Below are positions 1 through 5,257 of a DNA stretch of 5,257 nt, one piece after another (positions within the stretch are counted from its first letter, which is position 1; every line of letters starts with the position of its first letter). The stretch comes from Beijerinckiaceae bacterium. GTDB taxonomy: Bacteria > Pseudomonadota > Alphaproteobacteria > Rhizobiales > Beijerinckiaceae. Below the pieces are notes generated by a model. It ran no database searches. It saw only the letters and a list, made by a program, of their open reading frames with translations, and was not told where the DNA came from. The position numbers and the translations under genes are program-made. The stretch is from assembly GCA_947456315.1 (NCBI GenBank), contig CANGRU010000148.1, positions 1-5,257 of the forward strand, read 5' to 3'.

Positions 1-450
1 GAAGGTTTTGTCCGCAAACTTATCGAGCTCGTCCTGTTTCTGGCGGTCGATGATGCCAAGCAAATCAACAATGGCCTTGTCGGCAGCTTGCAAAAGCGGC
101 ATCGCGCGATCTACGAGCTCTTTTTCTTCATCTACCATGTATGAAGATGAATAGCCCTTCCATTGCTTTTCGATATCACCCTGGACGTCTTCAATTTTGG
201 CGTGTGCTTCTTTAGGTGTGATCTGTTTGGCGCGCAATTTGCGCACGGTGTCGATCACGTCATCCATATAAGCGCCGGACACATCCATCAGTTGTTCAAG
301 TGCGACGACGCGATCTTCGTACATTGTTTTGAGAGCAGCATCGGCGCGCGTGATCGTGCGCAGTCCGATCCAGCTGATGGCTGCGATGGTCAGAAACAGG
401 ATGGAAACGAGAAGGATCAGCTTCTGGTAAATGCGCAAGTGTCGCAACAT
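1..450 (-). CDS. Methyl-accepting chemotaxis protein, N-terminal part (3' end outside window)
   Basis: The first 150 residues read from the ATG at 448-450 to the window edge without a stop. They begin with a basic MLRHLRIYQK, then one transmembrane helix at about 11-30, then a long helical region. MYEDRVVALEQL (43-54) is the hallmark start of the four-helix-bundle sensor (4HB_MCP type), followed by helices with PKEAHAKIEDVQ (79-90) and a KQDELDKF stretch. The protein should sit in the inner membrane with its sensor in the periplasm. The second membrane helix, HAMP and methyl-accepting signalling regions would lie beyond the edge. The SD sequence is weak (GGA seven bases before ATG). The start is only 17 bases after the CheW-like stop, so translation is probably coupled within one operon. 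The ligand cannot be told. A 4HB-sensor histidine kinase or diguanylate cyclase is a less likely alternative until the C-terminus is seen. Confidence 0.85.
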   Translation of the reverse strand, partial: MLRHLRIYQKLILLVSILFLTIAAISWIGLRTITRADAALKTMYEDRVVALEQLMDVSGAYMDDVIDTVRKLRAKQITPKEAHAKIEDVQGDIEKQWKGYSSSYMVDEEKELVDRAMPLLQAADKAIVDLLGIIDRQKQDELDKFADKTF

Positions 451-467
451 TGGAAAATCCGATCTTT

Positions 468-1790
468 TCAGGATGTGCCGGGATCGTCGATCCAGCCGAC
501 GGGATCACGAAGCAGGGTGGTTGAAGATGATGGCGACAAAGCATCGCCGTGAAGCAGGAAATCGAGCCGGTTCTGGTTGAGACGCAGCGAGCGGGTCAAT
601 CTTGCAATGGGTGAAGGAAGCGTCGGCAAATCGAACCACACTTGTGCCCGAGCCGCTGTAATGGCTCTGTCGACCAGTGCGATTGCTTTGCCGGTTTTGA
701 TATTGAGCGAGATGGCGACCGGGTCCGTTTCGCTGTGGGCCGAGGAAAGGCCGGTGCGAAAATCATAAACGGGTAAGCGCCCCTTGTCGGCTTGCGCAAA
801 GATCTGGTCGCCTTTGATCTTGCCCAGGACTGAAGCCACGACGTCATTGGGAAAGGTGAAGCAGCTGGTGCCGACTTCGGCAGAGATGCATTCTTCCATG
901 GCCACTTGCCGCACAGCAGCTGCCGCTTCTTGCGCAACTGTGTCGAAGGCGGGGGATGGTTTGTTCGGCTTCCAGTTGGTCAGATCTTCGGGCCGCAGCA
1001 ACTGCACGAGGCCGAATTTTTCATCATTGAACCAGAATGTCTGTCCATTGGAATAATCTGCGCGCGACAGGCTTTTCGCTGGCACATGGCGTATCTCGAG
1101 AACACGCGCAACGGTCAGCGCATAAGTCTGCGGTATTCCGTTGAGATGAATGATCCAGTTTTCAGTCTGTCCTGTTGCTTGCGGGTGGCGCAGGCGTGAC
1201 AGGCTTGCCGCTGCAAAAGTGCCCGACGGATCGGAGGCAATCACTTCATAGTCTTTGCCGTTTTGGAGCGGCAAGGTTTTGTCGACAGGGTGCACCGACA
1301 TCACATAGTCGGATGGAATGGCAATATAGTCGCCATCGCTTTCCAGAATGATTGTGTGAATGTCGACACCGGCAACATGTTCGATGTCTGCCTGCTCGAG
1401 GCTGCCGTTTGTTGCATCAAATGCATCGAGGAGCGCCAGAATGTCAGCCTCACAGTCTTTTGCGTGTGGCTTCTTCTCGCTGTCGACGTGATCGATTTCA
1501 ATGCAGATCAAACCTTTTTCGGTTTTGAATCGCAAAAAATAGGGGTGGGCCGCATCGGCCTCTTGCATATCGCTGGCCAGCCGAAAGACGGGTGTGAAAC
1601 CTGTCTCGTCAAAGGCGAGGCCTGTCATAAGGGGTGGCGAGAACGGAACGGGCAGCAAAGGTGTTTGCCGCTCGACCCGGTCTACCATGCTGCTGGGGAC
1701 AGAATATTGCCGCTCCCGAACAGAAAAGTAGAGGCGCTTGTTGCGAAGCGCCTCTTCTTTTTTATTGCGTGTTGCTCGTGAGGCGGGCAT
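468..1790 (-). CDS. Protein with three tandem degenerate CheW-like domains
   Basis: This 440-residue soluble protein has no signal peptide or membrane helix. A CheW-type first-strand motif, Pro-x3-Val-x2-Val after a beta strand, occurs three times with identical spacing: P32/V36/V39, P159/V163/V166 and P314/V318/V321. Each is followed about 57-67 residues later by a second-subdomain strand: PYFLRFKTEKGLICIEID (83-100), NWIIHLNGIPQTYALTVARV (211-230) and VAISLNIKTGKAIALVD (358-374). This gives three two-part CheW folds, at about 19-110, 144-265 and 300-400. The third keeps KGRLPVYDF (336-344), like the RGxxxPVIDL core of CheW. The first has only GLAFDETGFTPVF (57-69) and lacks the usual Arg. 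CheW proteins couple chemoreceptors to the CheA kinase, so with a receptor gene 17 bases downstream it is probably a dedicated adaptor or scaffold. Homology is inferred from pattern, not from a search; an unrelated beta-rich protein remains possible. Confidence 0.62.
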   Translation of the reverse strand: MPASRATRNKKEEALRNKRLYFSVRERQYSVPSSMVDRVERQTPLLPVPFSPPLMTGLAFDETGFTPVFRLASDMQEADAAHPYFLRFKTEKGLICIEIDHVDSEKKPHAKDCEADILALLDAFDATNGSLEQADIEHVAGVDIHTIILESDGDYIAIPSDYVMSVHPVDKTLPLQNGKDYEVIASDPSGTFAAASLSRLRHPQATGQTENWIIHLNGIPQTYALTVARVLEIRHVPAKSLSRADYSNGQTFWFNDEKFGLVQLLRPEDLTNWKPNKPSPAFDTVAQEAAAAVRQVAMEECISAEVGTSCFTFPNDVVASVLGKIKGDQIFAQADKGRLPVYDFRTGLSSAHSETDPVAISLNIKTGKAIALVDRAITAARAQVWFDLPTLPSPIARLTRSLRLNQNRLDFLLHGDALSPSSSTTLLRDPVGWIDDPGTS

Positions 1791-1796
1791 GTGCCG

Positions 1797-1800
1797 TCCT
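1797..1800 (-). promoter_or_regulatory. Shine-Dalgarno site of the CheW-like gene
   Basis: AGGA on the minus strand lies six bases (CGGCAC) before the ATG at 1788-1790. It supports this start for the CheW-like protein and independent initiation after the 32-base gap. Confidence 0.7.
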
Positions 1801-1822
1801 GATCCCAGATCTCAAGAGACGA

Positions 1823-2389
1823 TCAAATATAAGCCGTCGCTGTAATGCCGAGGCCGCCCAGAGCCAACAGAAGCGCCATATACCAGGGCCACTTCTTGCC
1901 CTTCGCGATGATCGAAATCGTCGCAATGGCGATCGAGACATGCAGCAAGGTCACGCCGAATGTCAGCACGTGGTGGCGATGTTCGTGATGTTCGCCAATG
2001 TGCAGCATTTCATGCGACTCATGCTCAAGCTTGGTCGCTGTGTTGGCAATATCCTTGCCTTCATCATCATAGCGCTTGGCTTGGTTGAGGAACTCTTGTG
2101 CCTTGTCCTGCGGGGCGCTGAGAGCAGCCACTTCATACAGGTTCTTCTTCAGGCTTTTGGACTGGAAGAAGGCCCATTGATCGCTGGCGCGTGACTGCAG
2201 CAGCACGGCGCTGTTCTTGGACGAAATCGCGCCTGCGGTCTCGAGTGTTTCGAGACTGCCGACGGTGGCCGCGACAACGGCGAGAATGGCTATGGTGACC
2301 GACACTTTGGAAGCGAAGCTATCTCCGCTATGGGCTGCGTGTTCAGCGTGTTCGGCTTGTTCGAGGTGTTCGAGGGTTTCGTTTTCCAT
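1823..2389 (-). CDS. DUF4337-type membrane protein with His-rich segments
   Basis: This 188-residue protein has three hydrophobic segments, at about 29-45, 141-162 and 169-187. The SDQWAFFQSKSLK motif at 69-81, just after the first helix, together with the overall layout matches the DUF4337 family, whose function is unknown. The roughly 95 residues between the first and second helices are polar and helical, with a KAQEFLNQAKRYDDEGKDI stretch (96-114) that may form a coiled coil. Two parts are rich in His and Glu: the N-terminus (HLEQAEHAEHAAH, 8-20) and the run just before the second helix (HIGEHHEHRHH, 130-140), so metal binding is possible but unproven. The gene follows a terminator and has no clear promoter of its own in the short gap. 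Its stop lies 32 bases before the CheW-like gene, suggesting co-transcription. Family call is good; role unknown. Confidence 0.82.
   Translation of the reverse strand: MENETLEHLEQAEHAEHAAHSGDSFASKVSVTIAILAVVAATVGSLETLETAGAISSKNSAVLLQSRASDQWAFFQSKSLKKNLYEVAALSAPQDKAQEFLNQAKRYDDEGKDIANTATKLEHESHEMLHIGEHHEHRHHVLTFGVTLLHVSIAIATISIIAKGKKWPWYMALLLALGGLGITATAYI
2330..2374 (-). repeat. Tripeptide-coding 9-bp repeat in the DUF4337 N-terminus
   Basis: Residues 6-20 of the DUF4337 protein are five tripeptides (LEH, LEQ, AEH, AEH, AAH). At DNA level four 9-base units begin with GAACA on the minus strand. The repeat adds His and Glu to the cytoplasm-facing or pre-membrane N-terminus and could vary in copy number by slippage. 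Confidence 0.6.
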
Positions 2390-2395
2390 GTTCAT

Positions 2396-2399
2396 CCCT
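2396..2399 (-). promoter_or_regulatory. Ribosome-binding site that decides the DUF4337 start
   Basis: AGGG on the minus strand lies six bases (ATGAAC) before the ATG at 2387-2389. The same frame also offers a TTG at 2402-2404 and an ATG at 2393-2395. The TTG has no SD sequence at a useful distance, and the earlier ATG directly abuts the AGGG. The ATG at 2389 is therefore preferred. Confidence 0.65.
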
Positions 2400-2466
2400 A
2401 GCAAGTTGCTATCAATTAAAATCCGCTGGGGGAGGCGCTTGCGCGTCTGCCCCAGCAGTTAGCAAC
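2398..2466 (-). repeat. Nested inverted repeats around terminator and next RBS
   Basis: Outside the terminator stem, GTTGCTA (minus strand, 2466-2460) is an exact inverse of TAGCAAC (2411-2405). The latter is also followed directly by TTGCTAG (2404-2398), with which it can form a small competing hairpin. The last copy abuts the AGGG ribosome-binding site of the DUF4337 gene. The repeats are seen directly; any regulatory role is inference. Confidence 0.5.
2418..2456 (-). terminator. Intrinsic terminator after the patatin gene
   Basis: The arms at 2425-2431 (GCTGGGG) and 2450-2456 (CCCCAGC) pair perfectly. The stem continues after one G/G mismatch with six more pairs, including one G-U, to a four-base loop at 2439-2442. 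In the minus-strand transcript the stem is followed by GGATTTTAATT, a short T-run at 2421-2418. It lies 13 bases after the patatin stop codon and should end, or at least reduce, transcription before the DUF4337 gene. Confidence 0.7.
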
Positions 2467-2469
2467 GGA

Positions 2470-3516
2470 TTATTCAGCCGCGTTGGTGCGGACCTTGTTG
2501 CGAAGCTTGGTCTTCTTCGGAGCTGCGTCCGAGAAGAATTCTTCGAGGAAGGTGCGGGCTGCAGCCACGCCGGACTGGCAACGATGAGCAATACCAGCCT
2601 TCGAGAAGTCGTGGCCTTCCGACATGGTCTGGTGGATCGGTGTGATCACGCGGATGTTCTTGCAAGCGCGATATTCCATCAGGCGGTGATATTCGGATTC
2701 TTCACGCATCGGATGGTTCGGCGGCACGAGCTTGTTGATTTCTTCAAGAATGCGCGCGTGGTCGAGCAGACCGGCATGACCGCCGTACTGATCCCAGAAG
2801 CGGTTTTCGAAGCTGAGTTCCGTCATGCGGTTGCGCACTTCGTCGAGATTGCCGGGGATGAGTTCAGCCGTCGGCACCAGATCGATGAGCACGATCGGCA
2901 GGTTTTCGGTTTCGTCTTCCGTCAGCAGGTCGAACATCGGGGGCAGGGGCGTGTTGTCGAACAGACCGCCATCCCAATAATGTTCGCCGTCGATTTCGGT
3001 CGACGGGAAGCCGGGCGGCAAGCTGCCCGAAGCGATGATGTGACGTGTGTCCATGCGACGATCAACGTTCGAGAAAGTTGTCTGCACGCCGGTGGCAACA
3101 TTCACTGCAGTGACGGCAATGCGCATGTTGTTGGTGTCGTTGAGGCGATCCCAGTCCACAACCTGCTTGAGGGTTTCATGGATCGGACGTGTGTCGCAAA
3201 GCGATGTCCATTCCTTGTGGTTCCACCAATCGTTGCGGTTCTTGTAGAAGTTCGGGTTGCCGAGCAGCGACATGTTCTTGTGGTGCTCTTTGGGAACGAA
3301 CTTCGGCACATCGAGGGCCAAGCGGCCCCACAGTTCCGTCAAGGAGCCGGCGATGTCGCCGCCCTTGGCGCCGGCGATTGCCGAGCTGTTGATCGCGCCG
3401 ATCGACACGCCTGTGACGATTTTGGGACGCATGCCATTGCGAACGAGTTCGCTGACCGCGCCGTATTCATAAGCGCCGAGGGCGCCGCCACCTTGCAAAA
3501 CGAGTGCGATATCCAT
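2470..3516 (-). CDS. Patatin-like phospholipase / acyl hydrolase
   Basis: This 348-residue patatin-family serine acyl hydrolase has a Ser-Asp dyad. The oxyanion loop GGGALG is at 9-14, the nucleophile elbow GVSIG at 36-40 with Ser38, and the catalytic Asp at 182 in WDGGLFDN. The conserved stretch ASGSLPPGFP is at 162-171. After the catalytic core, residues from about 215 to 325 form a C-terminal extension like that of patatins carrying DUF3734, followed by a basic tail (KKTKLRNKVR). No signal peptide or membrane helix is seen, so it should act in the cytoplasm or on the face of a membrane or granule. Known family activities are release of fatty acids from phospholipids or other esters. From memory, relatives with this extension often sit near 3-hydroxybutyrate dehydrogenase genes in Rhizobiales, which agrees with the phasin and CoA-transferase upstream. 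The true substrate (lipid, PHA oligomer or other ester) is not shown. A likely terminator follows. Confidence 0.93.
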   Translation of the reverse strand: MDIALVLQGGGALGAYEYGAVSELVRNGMRPKIVTGVSIGAINSSAIAGAKGGDIAGSLTELWGRLALDVPKFVPKEHHKNMSLLGNPNFYKNRNDWWNHKEWTSLCDTRPIHETLKQVVDWDRLNDTNNMRIAVTAVNVATGVQTTFSNVDRRMDTRHIIASGSLPPGFPSTEIDGEHYWDGGLFDNTPLPPMFDLLTEDETENLPIVLIDLVPTAELIPGNLDEVRNRMTELSFENRFWDQYGGHAGLLDHARILEEINKLVPPNHPMREESEYHRLMEYRACKNIRVITPIHQTMSEGHDFSKAGIAHRCQSGVAAARTFLEEFFSDAAPKKTKLRNKVRTNAAE

Positions 3517-3523
3517 TGGTTTT

Positions 3524-3528
3524 CTCCT
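3524..3528 (-). promoter_or_regulatory. Strong Shine-Dalgarno site of the patatin gene
   Basis: On the minus strand AGGAG lies six bases (AAAACC) before the ATG at 3514-3516. It is the best ribosome-binding site in the window and fixes the patatin start. The 44-base gap before it shows no terminator hairpin, so the patatin is probably translated from the same message as the CoA-transferase. Confidence 0.85.
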
Positions 3529-3560
3529 AGAAACTTATGCGTATGAATGATTGGAAGGGA

Positions 3561-4994
3561 TCAAGAGGACGCCATGGCTTCTTTCATCAGGCGTTCCTGA
3601 TCTGCTGCCCATGCCGGATAGTGGTAGCCGAGCGGAACGGCCGGACGGTCAAACCGCGGCGGTGTTGCGCTCATGCGAAGCGGACTACCAAAGAAGCTGA
3701 GCACGCCGAGCGGGCCGATTTCTTTGAGCATATATTGCTGGATGTAATCCTGCGGCACGGCTTTGGGCGGACGCAATGCGCTGTCGACCTTGCCATACGA
3801 TTGCAGCCAGGTAGCCGAACGTGCCAATGCGACACGCACATGATAGCTGCCGCCTTCTTCCGAACGACGCAGCAAGGCGACGAGCGTACCGAGTGCGCCA
3901 AGGAAGCCCGTGAGATAATCATTCGGGAAAGTGGGAGCGAGCTGCGGGTTATCAATGCTGCCCTGTGCCAGCGCCATGCCCGATGCCGACTGCGCGAGCT
4001 GTTCAAAGCCGGCGCGGTAATGCCAAGGACCTTCATGGCCGTAGCAAGCGGTGGACACAACAATGATGCCCGGTTTCAGTTCGGCCAGACCATGCGGCGA
4101 GAAGCCGAGCGAGGTCATTTTGCCCGGACGATAGCTCTGCGAGAAAATGTCAGCAGATTTGATCAGCTCACGCGCCTTCTGATTGTCGGCGGGGTTTTTC
4201 AAATCAACCATCGCATTGAGCTTGCCGTGGCCCGTATCGATATCGAACGGCGGCAAACGCGGGCGGGTGGGTGAGAAGATGTGCAGCACTTCGGCGCCGA
4301 AGGATGCCAAAGTTTTCGCGCAGGTCGGGCCGGCGATCACGTGCGTGGCATCAAACACTTTGATGTCAGCCAGCGGACGATCCGAATTGTTCTTGAACGG
4401 CACCGGATCGCTGTCCGCGATCTTGATGATTTCCACCACGGGAGCGGCTGCAACAGCCTGTCCCTGCGGATGCGCCAGCCATTCTTCATGGGTGCGCGCA
4501 ACAGCAGCGCCCAGACCATTTTCGGCAATCGCATCTTCCAGCTCGAAAGCATTATAGGTGCTCACAGCCGCGCCGAGCGAACGGCGGTTGTTCGAGCAAC
4601 GCAAGAAGTCCAGCAGGCCGTCACGCAGCTTGGGATAGCCGCCATGCAGCAAGATGTGGCGACCGTCCTTGGTCGGATAGAAGCCGACCGACGGATAGTC
4701 GGGATCGGGAACCGGGATCGGATAGCCGTGCTGCGACTGCAAGAAGACGCCCATGGTGGCGACGCCGGCCGCCATCACATCGACGCTGATTTCCTGACGC
4801 TTGTTGCCACGGCGCTGCCAAATCTGGTCGAGGACAACGCCCTGCGCTGCGAGAATGGCGGCAGCTGCTTCACTGACACGGAAAGGGGAATCGAAAACCG
4901 GATCAGCGCCGGTGATCTGAACATTATCTGTCTTCACATTTTCCAAGCTGACGAGCTTCATCAGGTCGGACAGGATCTGCATTGATATTGCCAT
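3561..4994 (-). CDS. CoA-transferase family III (CaiB/BaiF-like) protein with rearranged halves
   Basis: This 477-residue protein resembles family III CoA-transferases, cytoplasmic enzymes that move CoA between acyl acids. The family's N-terminal Rossmann signature lies in the middle: DATHVIAGPTCAKTLASFGA (215-234), VDLKNPAD (263-270), ADIFSQSYRPG (281-291) and YGHEGPWHYRAGFEQLAQSA (318-337). Asp359 in FPNDYLTG is the best candidate for the catalytic aspartate. Residues 40-200 instead resemble the part that normally follows: a helix, then RRGNKRQEISVDV (61-73), DGRHILLHGGYPKLRD (110-125) and an EEWLAHPQGQAVAAAPV segment (170-186). The segment after the catalytic Asp appears twice, at 40-82 and 361-401. 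The ATG at 4992-4994 is chosen because AGAG lies about 8 bases upstream; the in-frame ATG at 4980-4982 has no SD sequence. The stop lies 44 bases before the patatin start. Family assignment is firm. The substrate is unknown, and activity is uncertain because of the odd layout. Confidence 0.85.
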   Translation of the reverse strand: MAISMQILSDLMKLVSLENVKTDNVQITGADPVFDSPFRVSEAAAAILAAQGVVLDQIWQRRGNKRQEISVDVMAAGVATMGVFLQSQHGYPIPVPDPDYPSVGFYPTKDGRHILLHGGYPKLRDGLLDFLRCSNNRRSLGAAVSTYNAFELEDAIAENGLGAAVARTHEEWLAHPQGQAVAAAPVVEIIKIADSDPVPFKNNSDRPLADIKVFDATHVIAGPTCAKTLASFGAEVLHIFSPTRPRLPPFDIDTGHGKLNAMVDLKNPADNQKARELIKSADIFSQSYRPGKMTSLGFSPHGLAELKPGIIVVSTACYGHEGPWHYRAGFEQLAQSASGMALAQGSIDNPQLAPTFPNDYLTGFLGALGTLVALLRRSEEGGSYHVRVALARSATWLQSYGKVDSALRPPKAVPQDYIQQYMLKEIGPLGVLSFFGSPLRMSATPPRFDRPAVPLGYHYPAWAADQERLMKEAMASS

Positions 4995-5031
4995 GTTGCA
5001 ATCTCTACGCTTGAGGCGAAAGGGCGAGCGG

Positions 5032-5061
5032 AAATGGCCGCATGGTCACCATGCGGCCGTT
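5032..5061 (-). terminator. Strong perfect hairpin after the phasin gene, possible terminator or attenuator
   Basis: Positions 5036-5046 and 5048-5058 are perfect 11-base inverted repeats separated by one base. In RNA this gives a stem of about 10 bp, mostly G-C, with a three-base loop, starting about 24 bases after the phasin stop codon. Downstream on the minus strand the run is only ATTTCC, so the U-tract is poor. It may terminate weakly, protect the 3' end of an abundant phasin mRNA, or be a palindromic protein-binding site. Which of these holds cannot be decided from sequence. Confidence 0.5.
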
Positions 5062-5081
5062 ATGCGGGGCAGGCCGCCGTA

Positions 5082-5257
5082 TTATTTGTCTTTGATCTTG
5101 AAAGCGCCCTGGAAAGAGCTGGCAGCTTCTTGTGTCAGAGCGCCCATGGCCTGGCCCATGCGCGTCATATGCTCGTTCAAAGCATCGCGCGAATAGGTCA
5201 TGTAGCTCTTCTGGATTTCCAGAGCGGCAGGAAAACCACCGGATGATATGGCGGAGA
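5082..5257 (-). CDS. Phasin family protein, C-terminal part (5' end outside window)
   Basis: Reading the minus strand from the window edge to the TAA at 5082-5084 gives 57 complete codons. The visible piece runs from SAISSGGFPAALEIQKSYM through MTRMGQAMGALTQEA to a lysine-rich end, FKIKDK. It is an amphipathic helix with alternating Ala/Leu/Met and polar residues. The pattern of ALE-x-Q-x-x-Y, about 20 helical residues, then a short basic tail is typical of the end of phasins (Phasin_2-type), which coat polyhydroxyalkanoate granules in the cytoplasm. The N-terminal half, which would settle the family, lies outside the window. The next gene on the same strand, a CoA-transferase, starts 87 bases downstream beyond a strong hairpin, and a patatin follows it. 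Both fit an acyl-CoA/PHA setting. Another small helical granule- or lipid-associated protein cannot be excluded. Confidence 0.7.
   Translation of the reverse strand, partial: SAISSGGFPAALEIQKSYMTYSRDALNEHMTRMGQAMGALTQEAASSFQGAFKIKDK

Noticed and set aside
163..552. Plus-strand open frame opposite the chemoreceptor start
   Set aside because: Antisense shadow of the 4HB sensor region, which has a clear membrane helix and family hallmark on the minus strand.
1263..2194. Plus-strand open frames opposite the CheW-like and DUF4337 genes (1263-1781, 1634-2194)
   Set aside because: They overlap each other in different frames, are antisense to better-supported genes, and have hydrophobic patches that only mirror the sense codons.
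2390..2404. Upstream TTG or ATG start for the DUF4337 protein (adding five or two residues)
   Set aside because: Neither has a properly spaced SD sequence, whereas the ATG at 2387-2389 has AGGG six bases upstream.
2405..2440. Promoter for the DUF4337 gene with TTTAAT as -10 box
   Set aside because: The hexamer is the T-run of the terminator, and nothing like a -35 box is found 16-18 bases upstream; the match is likely incidental.
2584..3546. Long plus-strand open frame (about 320 codons) opposite the patatin gene
   Set aside because: It is codon-aligned antisense to a gene with intact catalytic motifs. In this register stops arise only opposite TTA, CTA or TCA codons, which the patatin rarely uses, so a long open frame is expected by chance. 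The translation resembles no family.
3537..4985. Two plus-strand open frames (3537-4274 and 4281-4985) opposite the CoA-transferase gene
   Set aside because: Same codon-aligned antisense register as the true gene; no recognisable motifs and Arg/His/Cys-rich composition typical of shadows.

Overview
The window looks like a piece of a proteobacterial chromosome, most likely alphaproteobacterial. This is judged from moderately high GC, a phasin-like C-terminus, a DUF4337 membrane protein, an aerobic-type CoA-transferase and a chemoreceptor preceded by its own CheW-like gene. The genus cannot be told from the sequence. All genes are on the minus strand, so in the direction of transcription the window reads from high to low coordinates. 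No RNA genes, insertion sequences, CRISPR arrays or phage genes are visible, and every gap between genes is shorter than 90 bases.

First block (5257 to 2470), a probable polyhydroxyalkanoate (PHA)/acyl-CoA lipid block. It starts with the C-terminal 57 residues of a phasin-family protein, followed by a strong hairpin. Next comes a 477-residue CoA-transferase family III (CaiB/BaiF-like) protein whose two halves seem to be in an unusual order. The block ends with a complete patatin-like phospholipase that keeps all its catalytic motifs and has a strong Shine-Dalgarno (SD) sequence. A GC-rich hairpin followed by TTTT closes the block as a likely intrinsic terminator.

Second block (2389 to 1), a membrane/chemosensory block. 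It holds a 188-residue three-helix membrane protein of the DUF4337 type with His-rich segments, a 440-residue protein that reads as three degenerate CheW-like domains in tandem, and the first 150 residues of a methyl-accepting chemotaxis protein with a 4HB-type sensor domain. The gaps here are only 32 and 17 bases, so the three genes are probably co-transcribed.

Inferred workings: in the first block the phasin would coat PHA granules, while the CoA-transferase and patatin would handle acyl-CoA or ester-linked acyl groups. In the second block the multi-CheW protein would be a dedicated scaffold for the neighbouring receptor. The least ordinary items are the rearranged CoA-transferase, the triple CheW-like protein and its pairing with DUF4337 and a chemoreceptor, and the nested inverted repeats around the terminator and ribosome-binding site (RBS) between the two blocks.
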